Shown here piece after piece: positions 1 to 9,417 of a stretch of DNA of 64,000 bases. The notes under the pieces are model-generated. The model saw only the letters and a program-made list of their open reading frames with translations. It did no database searches and was not told where the DNA came from. The DNA is from an uncultured Aquimarina sp. (GTDB lineage: Bacteria; Bacteroidota; Bacteroidia; Flavobacteriales; Flavobacteriaceae). A program made the position numbers and the translations under genes. The stretch lies in the NCBI GenBank assembly GCA_947498705.1, contig CANMLW010000011.1:1-64000 (forward strand), read 5' to 3'. Position 1 is the stretch's first letter. Each line of letters starts with the position of its first letter.

Positions 1-18
1 TCCCATTATTCTAGAAAA

Positions 19-116
19 ACGCGTTAGGGATCGAAGCGAAAACCCCGCAATACGCCAAAAGCGTGTGAGGAGTTGCAGCGTAGAGCCCGACCCGAAGCAG
101 AGCGAAGGGAAACGCT
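19..116. repeat. GC-rich structured intergenic element
   Basis: This roughly 100-base stretch is clearly richer in G and C than the AT-rich flanks. It begins with GCGTT (21-25) and ends with the complementary AACGC (111-115). Inside, the arms CGCAATACGC and GCGTGTGAGG can partly pair around a CAAAA loop. The motifs 'gcgttaggga' and 'gcccgaccc' resemble intergenic elements I recall from other flavobacterial genomes, but there is only one copy here, so repetitiveness is inference. A structured repeat or the transcription end of an upstream gene outside the window are the two readings. Confidence 0.45.
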
Positions 117-277
117 ATCATCAATATCTCTATAATTATTATAGTATACGACCATAACTGGTTTGCCTCATATACCCCCTCCTCTCTTTTCCTTCTATAT
201 ATTGTATCGACACTATCAAAACAATACGTTAAAAACACAGAAATATCTATTAAATAAATTAAATATACATTATAGTA
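117..277. other. AT-rich intergenic region upstream of thrS
   Basis: No convincing gene is seen. The 75-codon minus-strand frame that spans this stretch and the structured element has no recognisable protein features. A C-rich run near 172-182 is the only compositional feature apart from the promoter that follows. Confidence 0.5.
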
Positions 278-308
278 TTGTGTGAGTTTTATTATCGTAC
301 TATCTTTG
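278..308 (+). promoter_or_regulatory. Putative thrS operon promoter
   Basis: TATCTTTG at 301-308 matches the Bacteroidota -7 consensus TAnnTTTG exactly. A TTG at 278-280 lies 20 bases upstream, the usual distance for the -33 element. The thrS ATG follows 19 bases after the -7 element, so the leader would be very short. Confidence 0.65.
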
Positions 309-327
309 CTGCTTTAATTTCAAGAAA

Positions 328-2274
328 ATGATCAAGATTACATTACCCGACAATTCGGTGAGAGAGTACAGCAACAGCATTACAGCTATGGATGTTGCAA
401 AAGATATTAGCGAAGGTTTTGCCAGAAACGTTATTTCTGCCAAGTTTAATGATACTACTATCGAAACAAGTACCGAATTAACCACCGATGGGAATCTGGT
501 TTTATTTACTTGGAAAGATAAAGAAGGTAAAGAAGCTTTTAGACACTCTTCATCACATGTATTAGCTCAGGCATTAGAAGAACTTTACCCAGGAGTTAAA
601 CTTTCTATTGGTCCTGCTATCGATAATGGATTTTATTATGATGTAGACCTAGGTGATCAAACTATTTCTGAGAAAGATTTTAAGAAAATTGAAGATAAAA
701 TGCTTGAAATCGCAAGAGGAAAGCACGATTTCAAAATGAGATCTGTTTCTAAAACAGAGGCTTTATCTAAATACAAATCAGAAAATAACGAATATAAAAC
801 AGAGCTAATAGAAAATCTTGAAGATGGTACCATCACATTTTGTGATCATTCTGACTTTACAGATTTATGCCGTGGAGGACACATTCCTAACACTGGTCTT
901 ATTAAAGCTGTAAAAATAATGAGTGTTGCTGGTGCCTATTGGAGAGGTGACGAAAACAACAAACAATTAACTCGAGTTTATGGAACCTCATTTCCGAAAC
1001 AAAAAGAATTAAAAGAATATCTAGAATTATTAGAGGAAGCGAAAAAACGTGATCACAGAAAATTAGGTAAAGAATTAGAGCTTTTCACTTTTTCTCAAAA
1101 AGTTGGCCAAGGACTACCATTATGGCTTCCTAAAGGTACTGCATTGAGAGATCGTTTGGAGCAATTTTTGAAAAAAGCACAAAAGAAAGCTGGATACCAA
1201 ATGGTAGCTACTCCACATATAGGTCAAAAAGAACTCTATGTAACCTCTGGGCATTATGCAAAGTATGGAGAAGATAGCTTCCAACCTATCCACACTCCCA
1301 ATGAAGGAGAGGAGTTTCTTTTAAAACCAATGAATTGCCCTCATCACTGTGAAATATACAATAGCAGCCCCTGGTCATATAGAGATCTACCTATACGATA
1401 TGCCGAATTTGGCACTGTATATAGATACGAACAAAGTGGTGAACTTCATGGATTGACTCGTGTAAGAGGGTTTACACAAGATGATGCTCATATTTTCTGT
1501 ACTCCGGATCAGCTTGATGAAGAATTTAAAAAAGTAATCGATCTCGTTCTATACGTATTTGGGTCATTAGGATTTGAAAATTTCACAGCACAGGTATCGG
1601 TAAGAGATCTTAGCAACCCTGATAAGTATATAGGAGATGTAGAAAATTGGGAAAAAGCAGAAAACGCAATTATTAACGCTGCAAAAGACAAAGGGCTAAA
1701 TTATGTTATAGAAAGTGGCGAAGCTGCATTTTATGGACCAAAACTAGATTTCATGGTAAAAGATGCACTAGGAAGAAGTTGGCAATTAGGTACCATACAA
1801 GTAGATTACAACTTACCAGAGCGTTTTGACCTTACTTATAAAGGAAGTGACAATGAATTACACAGACCTATAATGATTCACCGAGCTCCTTTTGGAAGTA
1901 TGGAAAGATTTATTGCTATATTGCTAGAGCATACAGGGGGTAATTTCCCGCTTTGGTTGATGCCAGAGCAGGCTATTATACTCTCTATCAGTGAGAAATA
2001 CGAAAAATACGCGGAAAAAGTTTTAAATTTGTTAGAAAATGACGAAATTCGCGCCCTTGCAGATCATAGAAATGAAACTATAGGAAAGAAGATTCGTGAA
2101 GCAGAAATGAATAAATTTCCTTATATTATCATTGTTGGTGAGCAAGAAGAAAAAGATAATACGGTATCTGTTCGTAAACATGGAGGAGAGGATTTAGGAG
2201 CTATATCGATAGAAGAGTTTTCTAAAATAATAACAGAAGAAATAAAAAGCACTTTAAAACCGTTTAACGGTTAA
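328..2274 (+). CDS. thrS: Threonyl-tRNA synthetase
   Basis: This cytoplasmic class II aminoacyl-tRNA synthetase charges tRNA-Thr. The 648-residue length is the normal full length. An N-terminal TGS domain (about 1-62) is followed by the editing domain with the HSSSH motif (H73, H77). The catalytic core carries MNCPHH, which supplies the zinc-binding cysteine, and [11 protein letters not shown], and the C-terminal anticodon-binding domain follows. The ATG is supported by a -7 promoter element ending 19 bases upstream. It heads a thrS-infC-rpmI-rplT operon, an arrangement widespread in bacteria. The short leader leaves no room for a T-box or an E. coli-like operator upstream, so any control should lie within the coding region or downstream. 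Confidence 0.98.
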   Translation: MIKITLPDNSVREYSNSITAMDVAKDISEGFARNVISAKFNDTTIETSTELTTDGNLVLFTWKDKEGKEAFRHSSSHVLAQALEELYPGVKLSIGPAIDNGFYYDVDLGDQTISEKDFKKIEDKMLEIARGKHDFKMRSVSKTEALSKYKSENNEYKTELIENLEDGTITFCDHSDFTDLCRGGHIPNTGLIKAVKIMSVAGAYWRGDENNKQLTRVYGTSFPKQKELKEYLELLEEAKKRDHRKLGKELELFTFSQKVGQGLPLWLPKGTALRDRLEQFLKKAQKKAGYQMVATPHIGQKELYVTSGHYAKYGEDSFQPIHTPNEGEEFLLKPMNCPHHCEIYNSSPWSYRDLPIRYAEFGTVYRYEQSGELHGLTRVRGFTQDDAHIFCTPDQLDEEFKKVIDLVLYVFGSLGFENFTAQVSVRDLSNPDKYIGDVENWEKAENAIINAAKDKGLNYVIESGEAAFYGPKLDFMVKDALGRSWQLGTIQVDYNLPERFDLTYKGSDNELHRPIMIHRAPFGSMERFIAILLEHTGGNFPLWLMPEQAIILSISEKYEKYAEKVLNLLENDEIRALADHRNETIGKKIREAEMNKFPYIIIVGEQEEKDNTVSVRKHGGEDLGAISIEEFSKIITEEIKSTLKPFNG

Positions 2275-2312
2275 TACTAAAAAAACTAAGTTTAATTTAA
2301 AATTTTTAAGTC

Positions 2313-2864
2313 ATAGCAATAAGAAGAAGAAGGTCTCAAAAGCCACTAAGAGTAATCAAAGAAGATGCGCACAGAATCAATCACAAAATTCGTGTTGATG
2401 AAGTACGCCTTGTAGGTGACAATATAGAAGTTGGCGTTTATCCCATTAAAAAAGCGATACAACTTGCAGAAGAGCAAGAACTTGACCTTGTAGAAATTTC
2501 ACCTAAAGCCGTACCACCTGTTTGTAAAATAATGGATTATAAAAAATTCCTTTATGAACAGAAAAAGAGAGACAAGGCCTTAAAATCTAAGGCAACCAAG
2601 GTTGTTATAAAAGAAATTAGATTTGGACCTAATACAGATGAACACGATTATGAATTTAAGAAAAAGCACGCAATCAAGTTCTTGAGTGAAGGTGCTAAGC
2701 TAAAAGCATACGTTTTCTTTAAAGGTCGTTCTATCATTTATAAAGATCAGGGTCAGATTTTATTACTTAGATTGGCTCAGGAACTTGAAGAATATGGTAA
2801 GGTAGAACAAATGCCAAAACTAGAGGGTAAACGTATGATCATGTTTATCGCTCCTAAGAAATAA
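2313..2864 (+). CDS. infC: Translation initiation factor IF-3 (ATA start)
   Basis: IF-3 binds the 30S subunit, prevents early 50S joining and checks start-codon pairing. The 183-residue reading has an Arg-rich start (IAIRRRRS), an N-domain with [17 protein letters not shown] and [18 protein letters not shown], and a C-domain with [14 protein letters not shown]. The in-frame stop at 2307-2309 leaves only GTC and then ATA (2313), GCA, ATA before the conserved N-terminus, and there is no ATG, GTG or TTG upstream of the internal ATG at 2532. Starting at 2532 would delete nearly the whole N-domain. IF-3 genes in other bacteria use rare AUU starts for autoregulation, and ATA here would be the equivalent. 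ATA at 2319 is the alternative. The spacer to thrS is 38 bases. Confidence 0.93.
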   Translation: MAIRRRRSQKPLRVIKEDAHRINHKIRVDEVRLVGDNIEVGVYPIKKAIQLAEEQELDLVEISPKAVPPVCKIMDYKKFLYEQKKRDKALKSKATKVVIKEIRFGPNTDEHDYEFKKKHAIKFLSEGAKLKAYVFFKGRSIIYKDQGQILLLRLAQELEEYGKVEQMPKLEGKRMIMFIAPKK

Positions 2865-2936
2865 TAAATAGTTCTTTTATCTATTAATATTAGAGAACTG
2901 AAAGATAATAAGTGAGATTATTAAAACAAGGATACA

Positions 2937-3134
2937 ATGCCTAAAATGAAAACAAAATCCAGTGCTAAAAAGCGTTTTAAGCTTACCGGTACTGGTAAAA
3001 TCAAAAGAAAGCACGCTTTTAAGAGTCACATATTGACTAAAAAATCTAAAAAGCGTAAGCTTGCTTTAACGCACTCTACATTAGTGCACAAAAGCGATGA
3101 ACAAAGTATTAAAGAACAATTACGTTTAAAGTAA
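2937..3134 (+). CDS. rpmI: 50S ribosomal protein L35
   Basis: This 65-residue, strongly basic protein has the L35 signature at its start ([15 protein letters not shown]) and the usual full length. It is a component of the large ribosomal subunit. It lies 72 bases after infC and 120 bases before rplT, the conserved infC-rpmI-rplT order. A small inverted repeat (AGTTCT/AGAACT, about 2870-2897) lies between infC and rpmI. Confidence 0.97.
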   Translation: MPKMKTKSSAKKRFKLTGTGKIKRKHAFKSHILTKKSKKRKLALTHSTLVHKSDEQSIKEQLRLK

Positions 3135-3254
3135 TTTTTTTTTAATCCGGTTAGAATTATTATAAACCCAGGAGTTAGGCCCAATAAAAGAGTTCAAAAT
3201 TTAGAATCTAAAATTCATAATTATTGAATCGCCTACTACTAAAAAATTTAAATT
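3135..3254 (+). other. rpmI-rplT spacer, possible L20 leader
   Basis: This 120-base spacer is long for an L35-L20 operon. It begins with a run of T residues, has a short TTTAG/CTAAA hairpin near 3202-3214, and contains partly complementary GTTAGGC and GCCTAC segments. L20 is an autogenous repressor in E. coli and L20 leaders exist in Firmicutes, so a regulatory leader is possible. I cannot match it to a known leader structure. Confidence 0.25.
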
Positions 3255-3599
3255 ATGCCTAGATCAGTAAATTCTGTTGCAAAAAGAGCTAGAAGAAAAA
3301 AAGTTCTTAAACAAGCAAAAGGTTATTTCGGACGTCGTAAAAACGTTTGGACAGTAGCAAAAAACGCGGTTGACAAAGCGATGCAATACTCGTATAGAGA
3401 CCGTAGAAATAAAAAGAGAACTTTCCGTGCTTTATGGATCACCCGTATCAATGCAGGTGCCCGTTTGTATGGTATGTCTTATTCACAATTTATGGGAAAA
3501 GTAAAAGCTAATAATATTGAGCTAAACCGTAAGGTTCTTGCCGACTTAGCAATGAACAACCCAGAGGCTTTTAAAGCGATTGTAGAAAAAGTAAAATAA
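3255..3599 (+). CDS. rplT: 50S ribosomal protein L20
   Basis: This 114-residue protein has the L20 pattern: [16 protein letters not shown] at the start, [17 protein letters not shown] and [11 protein letters not shown]. It is of normal length. L20 is an early assembly protein of the 50S subunit and binds 23S rRNA. It is the last gene of the thrS operon and is followed by a strong terminator 35 bases downstream. Confidence 0.98.
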   Translation: MPRSVNSVAKRARRKKVLKQAKGYFGRRKNVWTVAKNAVDKAMQYSYRDRRNKKRTFRALWITRINAGARLYGMSYSQFMGKVKANNIELNRKVLADLAMNNPEAFKAIVEKVK

Positions 3600-3634
3600 T
3601 TCTCTTAGTATTATAAATATCAATCTCACTTATA

Positions 3635-3664
3635 AAAAAATCCCGCCTAACAGCGGGATTTTTT
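3635..3664 (+). terminator. Terminator of the thrS-rplT operon
   Basis: AATCCCGC (3639-3646) pairs perfectly with GCGGGATT (3653-3660) around a 6-base loop. A-rich and T-rich arms extend the stem and a T-run follows. Confidence 0.92.
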
Positions 3665-3883
3665 GTTACCACCAATTTCAACTTCTTTTTTCAATATAAT
3701 CTTTTCTCAATCTCTTGTTGCTTTAAGGTAATCATAACTCGCAGCCAAAAAACTTCACTCCATATTTTCCGTAACGTTTAACCTAGTAATATTGCATTTC
3801 ATCAATAAAATCAGTATTTTATCTATCTAAAAAAAGAAGCCAAAATACTTTTTTTTCATTACTTTTAACAAAATCAGACAGAT

Positions 3884-4291
3884 ATGAAAATAATTACTTT
3901 TTTTCTTACAAAAATACCTCTTTTTGTAGCTCAAAAACTACCCAATCAAGATCACAATACACATACCTCTTCAGAGAGTTTAAATACCGAGCAAGTTTTT
4001 GGATTGTTAGAAATGCCTTTTTTAGCAATTGCACTTGTTTTTAGTTTTCTTACGGCTACAAGACTAAAAGGGGGAAAATTTGGCTCGGGTATGACTTTAT
4101 TGGCATGGGGATTTGTTGTTATGGCATTAGGTCATCTTCATATGCAAATTAATCATATTTTTCATTACAATCTTTTTCAAGATCTATTTGGCAATCAACT
4201 TGGAAATTATATATGGTATATCGCATTAATACTTACGTGGGGTCTGTCTGCCTTAGGTTTCTACAAGATATACAAGGCCAGTAAAATATAA
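3884..4291 (+). CDS. Small membrane protein linked to a hybrid kinase
   Basis: I do not recognise a named family. The 135-residue protein has three hydrophobic segments at about 43-58, 69-84 and 108-127. The N-terminal 18 residues are also hydrophobic and could be a signal sequence or membrane anchor, followed by a His- and Ser-containing polar stretch (NQDHNTHTSS). At the end of the second segment lies a histidine cluster, H84, H86, H91 and H94 (GHLHMQINHIFH), that could bind metal or heme; this is speculation from spacing alone. The gene ends 5 bases before the hybrid histidine kinase and is probably co-transcribed with it, so a sensory or accessory membrane role is an inference. Confidence 0.75.
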   Translation: MKIITFFLTKIPLFVAQKLPNQDHNTHTSSESLNTEQVFGLLEMPFLAIALVFSFLTATRLKGGKFGSGMTLLAWGFVVMALGHLHMQINHIFHYNLFQDLFGNQLGNYIWYIALILTWGLSALGFYKIYKASKI

Positions 4292-4296
4292 TATGA

Positions 4297-7062
4297 ATGC
4301 TTAAAAGTTGGTTTAACAAAATACTATCTTCTAAAAAAATCATTGCTCCAAAAAGCCATGAAGATCAGGAGTTTATTGATTTAATCGATTTTTTATGGAA
4401 TAAAATCGAAAGAAATACGAACGCCTATAATTTAAAGGCAAAACTGACAATTTTTAAAGAATCTTCTACAGAAAAAAAAATTGAACTATTACCAGAATTA
4501 TATCTATTACTAGAGAATAACATACTAGAGAATACGAAATCAACCAAACAAAAGTTTAGAAGTAAAATTGCTCAAGAGCACGCTTCGTTATTACAGTATA
4601 AAAATTTCAAATTAATTTTTGATCCACACGATGAGCAAGAATTGATATTGTGCAAGGTTTTCCTTTTGAGGGTATTAGAAAAATCAACAGAATTATTAGG
4701 TAGTTATAATGATCAGAAAATTACTGAGATAAAAAAGTATTTAAATACTAATTACGATTTTGGTAAAATTGACCTTATTATAGAACGAAAAAATTTATTA
4801 GAATTTTCTAATCAGATTTATCTGAGAATTAAAAACAGTTTAGGTATTAATGCCATTACAAACATTTATGTTCTTATTTACAAAAACCATTTTCAATCGT
4901 ATCATTTATTAGATTCCTTTACTGCTACTCTAAACGTAATTCCTGAAGAAATCTTAGCCAAAGACTTTATTGATTTACCCAGTAAGCAACAAATGCATAA
5001 AATGCTACAAAAGCAATTGCTTAGTCTGGAGGAGATAAATGAAAAACTTACACGCGAAATTATAGAACGAAAAAAAGTAGAAGAAGAATTAAAGTATAGC
5101 GAACACCTAAAGACAACTATTCTTGAAACTGCAATGGACGGAATTATTCTGGTTAATAGCAGTGGAACTGTATTAAATTGGAACAAACAATCAGAGCACA
5201 TACTTGGTCTAAAAAAGGAAGAAACTCTTGGTACCAGCATTTATAAATTGGTCCCATACAAGCTGAGGCAGCAATTAAAAAGTAGTTTTGACGATTATAT
5301 CACAAAAGGACATGGAGAGCTTATTAACAAACGAGTTGAAACTTCTGTTACCCGTAGAAATCACTCTATTGCTCATATAGAATTAACTATTATAGCAATC
5401 AAAACAAAAGACGATTACCTATTTAATGCGTTTTTTAGAGATATCACGAATCGAAAAAATATCGACAACGAAATACGAGAAGCCAAAGTAATTGCCGAAA
5501 AATCTGCAAAAGCCAAATCTGTATTCTTGTCTAACATGAGTCATGAGATAAGAACACCGTTAAACGTGATTCTTGGTCTTACAGGAATATTGCAAAAAAG
5601 CAATTTTAGTAAACCCCAAATCGACAGAAAAAATCTGGACGGGATTAGGTTCTCTGCTGAAAATCTCTTAATTCTAATTAACGACATTTTAGATTTTTCA
5701 AAAATTGAAGCTGGAAAATTAACACTTCATAATACCGATTTTGATTTACATGGATTAATCACAAATATATCTCGAGGTTTTAAAATAAAAGCCGATGAAA
5801 AAGGACTACAATATACAATGCATATCGGTGCATCTGTTCCTAAATTTATTATCGGTGATCAATTAAGGCTTAATCAAATTCTGGTCAATTTACTTGGTAA
5901 TGCAATAAAATTCACCCAATCTGGTAAAATATCAATTCGTGTTGAAGTTCAAAAATCTAACGACAAGGATACAACCATCTCTTTTTCTGTTCAGGATACC
6001 GGTGTAGGTATAGCCAAAGACAAACTAAAAAATATTTTTGAAAGCTTTTATCAAGTTCATAAACCTGGTAAAAATAAAATTGAAGGAACAGGACTAGGGC
6101 TTTCTATTTCTAAACAATTAATTGAACTTCAAGGAGGTAAATTAAATGCCGAAAGCCAACCTGGAATAGGGTCTACCTTTTGCTTTTCTATAGCTTATGA
6201 AAAAAGTAATTTTAAATCTTCAAAATCAGGTAAAAAATCCACCTTTATAAATGACAATATTCATAGTTTATCGAATCTAAAAGCATTGATTGTTGAAGAT
6301 AACAAAATGAATCAGTTTTTTATAAAACAAGTTTTCTCGAATTGGGGTATTACTTCAGACATTGCTGATAACGGAAAAATAGCTTTAGAAAAACTTGAGG
6401 ATCAATTGTACGATCTTATATTAATGGATATGCATATGCCAGTAATGGATGGTCCAGAAGCTGCCAAAAATATACGTAATTCTAAAAACAATCGAATTAA
6501 TAAAATTCCGATCATTGCTTGTTCGGCAGATGTTTTTCCAGAGTCAAAAAAAAGAGCGCTTGAATCTGGCATGAATTACTATCTTACCAAACCGTTAAAC
6601 GAACAAACACTAGAAGAAGTTCTTTTAAACATTGTATCGGTTACTGCTAACAAAAGTAGTTCAACGAACAATGCTTCAAAAAATAATACCTCATCAAACA
6701 CTAAAATTTCAGAGGAACTTTGTGATTTATCATTCTTAAAAAAAACTTTTGACAACGATACAGAGATCATCAAAGGGATTCTTCAGATATTTATAGAAGA
6801 AACTCCAAAAGACTATAAAAATCTAACTTTGGCTATTAAAGAAAAAAAAGAAGGTGAAATAAAACAAATGGCACATAAACTTAAATCAAGTTTTAAAACA
6901 ATTGGATTGCAAAATGAAGCTGTTATTTTAGAAAAAATAGAGAAACTATCTCTAGAGTCTTCAAAATTTAATGTGTTAGAAGTACTTTTTTCAGATTTAT
7001 CAAAGTTATACCCAAAGATTATTAAAGAAATTAAGCAATCTATCTTAGCGTTAGAATCATAA
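4297..7062 (+). CDS. Hybrid sensor histidine kinase with receiver and HPt
   Basis: This 921-residue protein contains a complete phosphorelay. The first 220 or so residues are unassigned. A coiled coil (about 230-262) leads into a PAS domain (about 265-385), then HisKA with NMSHEIRTPLN (phosphorylatable His416). The HATPase domain has the N box NLLGNAIKFT, DTGVGIA and GTGLGLSISKQ. The receiver domain has the acidic pair VEDN and phospho-acceptor Asp711 (LILMDMHMP), and the C-terminal HPt has MAHKLKSSFKTIGL (His860). I see no membrane segment in the kinase, so it is probably soluble or works with the small membrane protein encoded 5 bases upstream. No separate response regulator lies next to it, so the final target is unknown. 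Confidence 0.95.
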   Translation: MLKSWFNKILSSKKIIAPKSHEDQEFIDLIDFLWNKIERNTNAYNLKAKLTIFKESSTEKKIELLPELYLLLENNILENTKSTKQKFRSKIAQEHASLLQYKNFKLIFDPHDEQELILCKVFLLRVLEKSTELLGSYNDQKITEIKKYLNTNYDFGKIDLIIERKNLLEFSNQIYLRIKNSLGINAITNIYVLIYKNHFQSYHLLDSFTATLNVIPEEILAKDFIDLPSKQQMHKMLQKQLLSLEEINEKLTREIIERKKVEEELKYSEHLKTTILETAMDGIILVNSSGTVLNWNKQSEHILGLKKEETLGTSIYKLVPYKLRQQLKSSFDDYITKGHGELINKRVETSVTRRNHSIAHIELTIIAIKTKDDYLFNAFFRDITNRKNIDNEIREAKVIAEKSAKAKSVFLSNMSHEIRTPLNVILGLTGILQKSNFSKPQIDRKNLDGIRFSAENLLILINDILDFSKIEAGKLTLHNTDFDLHGLITNISRGFKIKADEKGLQYTMHIGASVPKFIIGDQLRLNQILVNLLGNAIKFTQSGKISIRVEVQKSNDKDTTISFSVQDTGVGIAKDKLKNIFESFYQVHKPGKNKIEGTGLGLSISKQLIELQGGKLNAESQPGIGSTFCFSIAYEKSNFKSSKSGKKSTFINDNIHSLSNLKALIVEDNKMNQFFIKQVFSNWGITSDIADNGKIALEKLEDQLYDLILMDMHMPVMDGPEAAKNIRNSKNNRINKIPIIACSADVFPESKKRALESGMNYYLTKPLNEQTLEEVLLNIVSVTANKSSSTNNASKNNTSSNTKISEELCDLSFLKKTFDNDTEIIKGILQIFIEETPKDYKNLTLAIKEKKEGEIKQMAHKLKSSFKTIGLQNEAVILEKIEKLSLESSKFNVLEVLFSDLSKLYPKIIKEIKQSILALES

Positions 7063-7101
7063 AATCATCAAAAAAAGAAATTAGTTTATCTTCCCTATTA
7101 C

Positions 7102-7109
7102 TATCTTTA
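7102..7109 (+). promoter_or_regulatory. Possible -7 element of the TrmH-like gene
   Basis: TATCTTTA differs from TAnnTTTG only at the last base and ends 5 bases before the ATG at 7115. No clear -33 element is seen. Confidence 0.3.
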
Positions 7110-7114
7110 CCCCC

Positions 7115-7924
7115 ATGCAAAATCAAATAACCAGTGTCCAGAACGACCGAATAAAATTTCTAAACCAACTTAAAGAAAAGTCCAGGGTTCGAAAAAAAGA
7201 AAAACGTTTTATCGTTGAGGGCAAACGTGAAATTTCTTTAGCGATACAGGGAGGATATGACATCACACAACTTTATTACTGTACCTCTATCATAAGCTAT
7301 GAAGAGGTTGTTGCAATTACCGCTTTATATCAAAAAACAATACATTTATTTGAAATTACACAAAATATTTATGAAAAGCTCGCATATAGAACCACTACAG
7401 AAGGTGTGTTAGCACTCGCTGTTGCCAAAGAAACAGATATTCATAACTTTGTTTTACCCTCAAAAAACTCTTTAATTCTCGTTGCAGAGGCACCAGAAAA
7501 GCCCGGTAATATAGGTGCGTTACTACGTACCGCTGATGCTGCCCAACTAGATGCAGTTTTTATTGCAAACCCAAAAACGGATATCTATAATCCTAATATT
7601 ATTAGATCTAGTGTCGGTTGTTTGTTTACAAATACCATTGCAACAGGATCCACTCAAGATATTGTAAACTTTTTAAAAGCAAACGACATTCATATTTATG
7701 GAGCTGCATTACAAGCATCTGTAAATTATCACACACAAGATTATACTAAACCCACTGCTATAGTCGTTGGTACAGAGGCTACCGGTTTGAGCGAACATTT
7801 TTTGACAAACACTACTCAAAACATTAAAATACCAATGAACGGGGTAATCGATTCTATGAATGTTTCGGTAGCAGCCGGAATACTTATTTTTGAGGCAAAA
7901 CGACAACGTGACTTTAAAAACTAA
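7115..7924 (+). CDS. TrmH-family RNA 2'-O-methyltransferase
   Basis: This SPOUT-fold, SAM-dependent enzyme methylates ribose 2'-OH groups of rRNA or tRNA. The N-terminal substrate-binding region has KRFIVEGKREI, followed by the catalytic SpoU domain with motif 1 APEKPGNIGALLRTADA, motif 2 IVVGTEATGL and motif 3 IPMNGVIDSMNVSVAAGI, which form the SAM-binding knot. At 269 residues it has normal length. Whether the target is 23S rRNA or a tRNA cannot be told from sequence. It follows the kinase gene by 52 bases and may have its own promoter. Confidence 0.93.
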   Translation: MQNQITSVQNDRIKFLNQLKEKSRVRKKEKRFIVEGKREISLAIQGGYDITQLYYCTSIISYEEVVAITALYQKTIHLFEITQNIYEKLAYRTTTEGVLALAVAKETDIHNFVLPSKNSLILVAEAPEKPGNIGALLRTADAAQLDAVFIANPKTDIYNPNIIRSSVGCLFTNTIATGSTQDIVNFLKANDIHIYGAALQASVNYHTQDYTKPTAIVVGTEATGLSEHFLTNTTQNIKIPMNGVIDSMNVSVAAGILIFEAKRQRDFKN

Positions 7925-8010
7925 GAGATAATAACATAATTACAATTAAATTCATTAACTTACTATTCCCTACTACGCTCCAAATGTTTGACTACTAATG
8001 CTATAAACCA

Positions 8011-9243
8011 ATGACCCCTTATTCCCTATTTTATTTTCTGATACTCATTATTATTATTGTTTTTTTGGTTGATTCTTTATTAAGTATCCTAAATGCGAGA
8101 CATTATACCAAAGAAATCCCAGAAGAACTGGTTGATGTATATCCTGATGAAGAATATCAAAAATCTATTGATTATAAAAAAGCCAATTTTAAATTTAAAC
8201 TGGTTTCTTCTACTATTTCACTTATCATAATGCTTTTGTTTTTTTTTCTTGACGGCTTTTCTTTGGTAGATAGTATCTCCAGAAGTGTTTCTAACAACCC
8301 CGTCATTATAGGGCTTGTCTTTTTTGGAATCATTATGATTGGTGGAGATCTACTTTCTACTCCTGCTGTTTACTATAAAATTTTTGTAATCGAAGAAAAG
8401 TTTGGGTTTAATAAAACGACCATTGCTACATTTTTTACTGATAAAATAAAAGGTATTTTGATGATGATTATTGTAGGAGGTGGATTGCTTGCCTTGGTAA
8501 TGTGGTTTTATCAACTCACAGGCCCCTATTTTTGGATTTATGCCTGGATATTGTTTTCTATTTTTACTCTTGCGATGAATATGTTCTATGCAAAACTTAT
8601 TGTACCTATATTCAATAAACAGATTCCGCTAGAAACCGGAGAATTAAGAGATACCATAGAAGCCTATGCAAAAAGAGTTGGGTTTCAATTAAAAGATATT
8701 TTTATCATTGATGGTTCTAAAAGAAGTACCAAAGCTAATGCTTATTTCTCTGGTTTTGGTAGTGAAAAAAGAATTACACTTTATGATACACTTATTAAGG
8801 ACCTTACCAAGGAAGAAGTAGTAGCGGTATTGGCACATGAGGTAGGGCATTATAAAAAAAAGCATGTAATTGTTAATTTATTTTTATCTATCGCACTTAC
8901 AGGTCTTACTTTATGGTTTTTATCATTACTAATAGCAAATCCCATTCTTTCTGAAGCCCTTGGCGTAGAAAAAGCTTCATTTCATATTGGTCTTATCGCC
9001 TTTGGAATATTGTACAGTCCCATTTCAGAAATTACGGGGTTATTAATGAATATTGTTTCCAGAGTATTTGAATATCAAGCAGATGATTATGCCAAAAACA
9101 CCTATAATGCAGAAGCTTTGATAAGCAGCTTAAAGAAGCTTTCAAAAAACAACCTTAGTAATTTGACTCCACATCCTGCAATGGTATTTATACATTACTC
9201 CCACCCTACCTTGTTACAACGAATAAAAAATTTAAAAAAATAG
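8011..9243 (+). CDS. M48 family (Ste24-like) membrane metallopeptidase
   Basis: This 410-residue integral membrane zinc protease resembles CAAX prenyl protease 1. The zinc site is HEVGH (H276, E277, H280) with a third ligand in EYQADDYA (E354). About six to seven hydrophobic segments surround it, two of them before the first 100 residues. The N-terminal M48 domain and the family position of the HEXXH motif are normal. Bacteria lack classical prenylated CAAX substrates, so membrane protein quality control is the usual inference. It lies 86 bases after the methyltransferase and 174 bases before the (p)ppGpp synthetase gene. Confidence 0.92.
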   Translation: MTPYSLFYFLILIIIIVFLVDSLLSILNARHYTKEIPEELVDVYPDEEYQKSIDYKKANFKFKLVSSTISLIIMLLFFFLDGFSLVDSISRSVSNNPVIIGLVFFGIIMIGGDLLSTPAVYYKIFVIEEKFGFNKTTIATFFTDKIKGILMMIIVGGGLLALVMWFYQLTGPYFWIYAWILFSIFTLAMNMFYAKLIVPIFNKQIPLETGELRDTIEAYAKRVGFQLKDIFIIDGSKRSTKANAYFSGFGSEKRITLYDTLIKDLTKEEVVAVLAHEVGHYKKKHVIVNLFLSIALTGLTLWFLSLLIANPILSEALGVEKASFHIGLIAFGILYSPISEITGLLMNIVSRVFEYQADDYAKNTYNAEALISSLKKLSKNNLSNLTPHPAMVFIHYSHPTLLQRIKNLKK

Positions 9244-9417
9244 TTTTATTACCCTAACAAGTACTTGGTGGTTACGTTTCTTAATTGTACTTTTAATTAT
9301 TATTGTCAAAATTATACACTCATAATTCACACAAAGTATGATTTTGATCCATCAATAATATATAGGGAAACGATACACATTATTATAAAATAGGGCTTTA
9401 TAAAAAAACGTTATGTT

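Noticed and set aside
11..238. 75-codon minus-strand ORF at the window start
   Set aside because: It reads through the structured GC-rich element and has no recognisable protein features.
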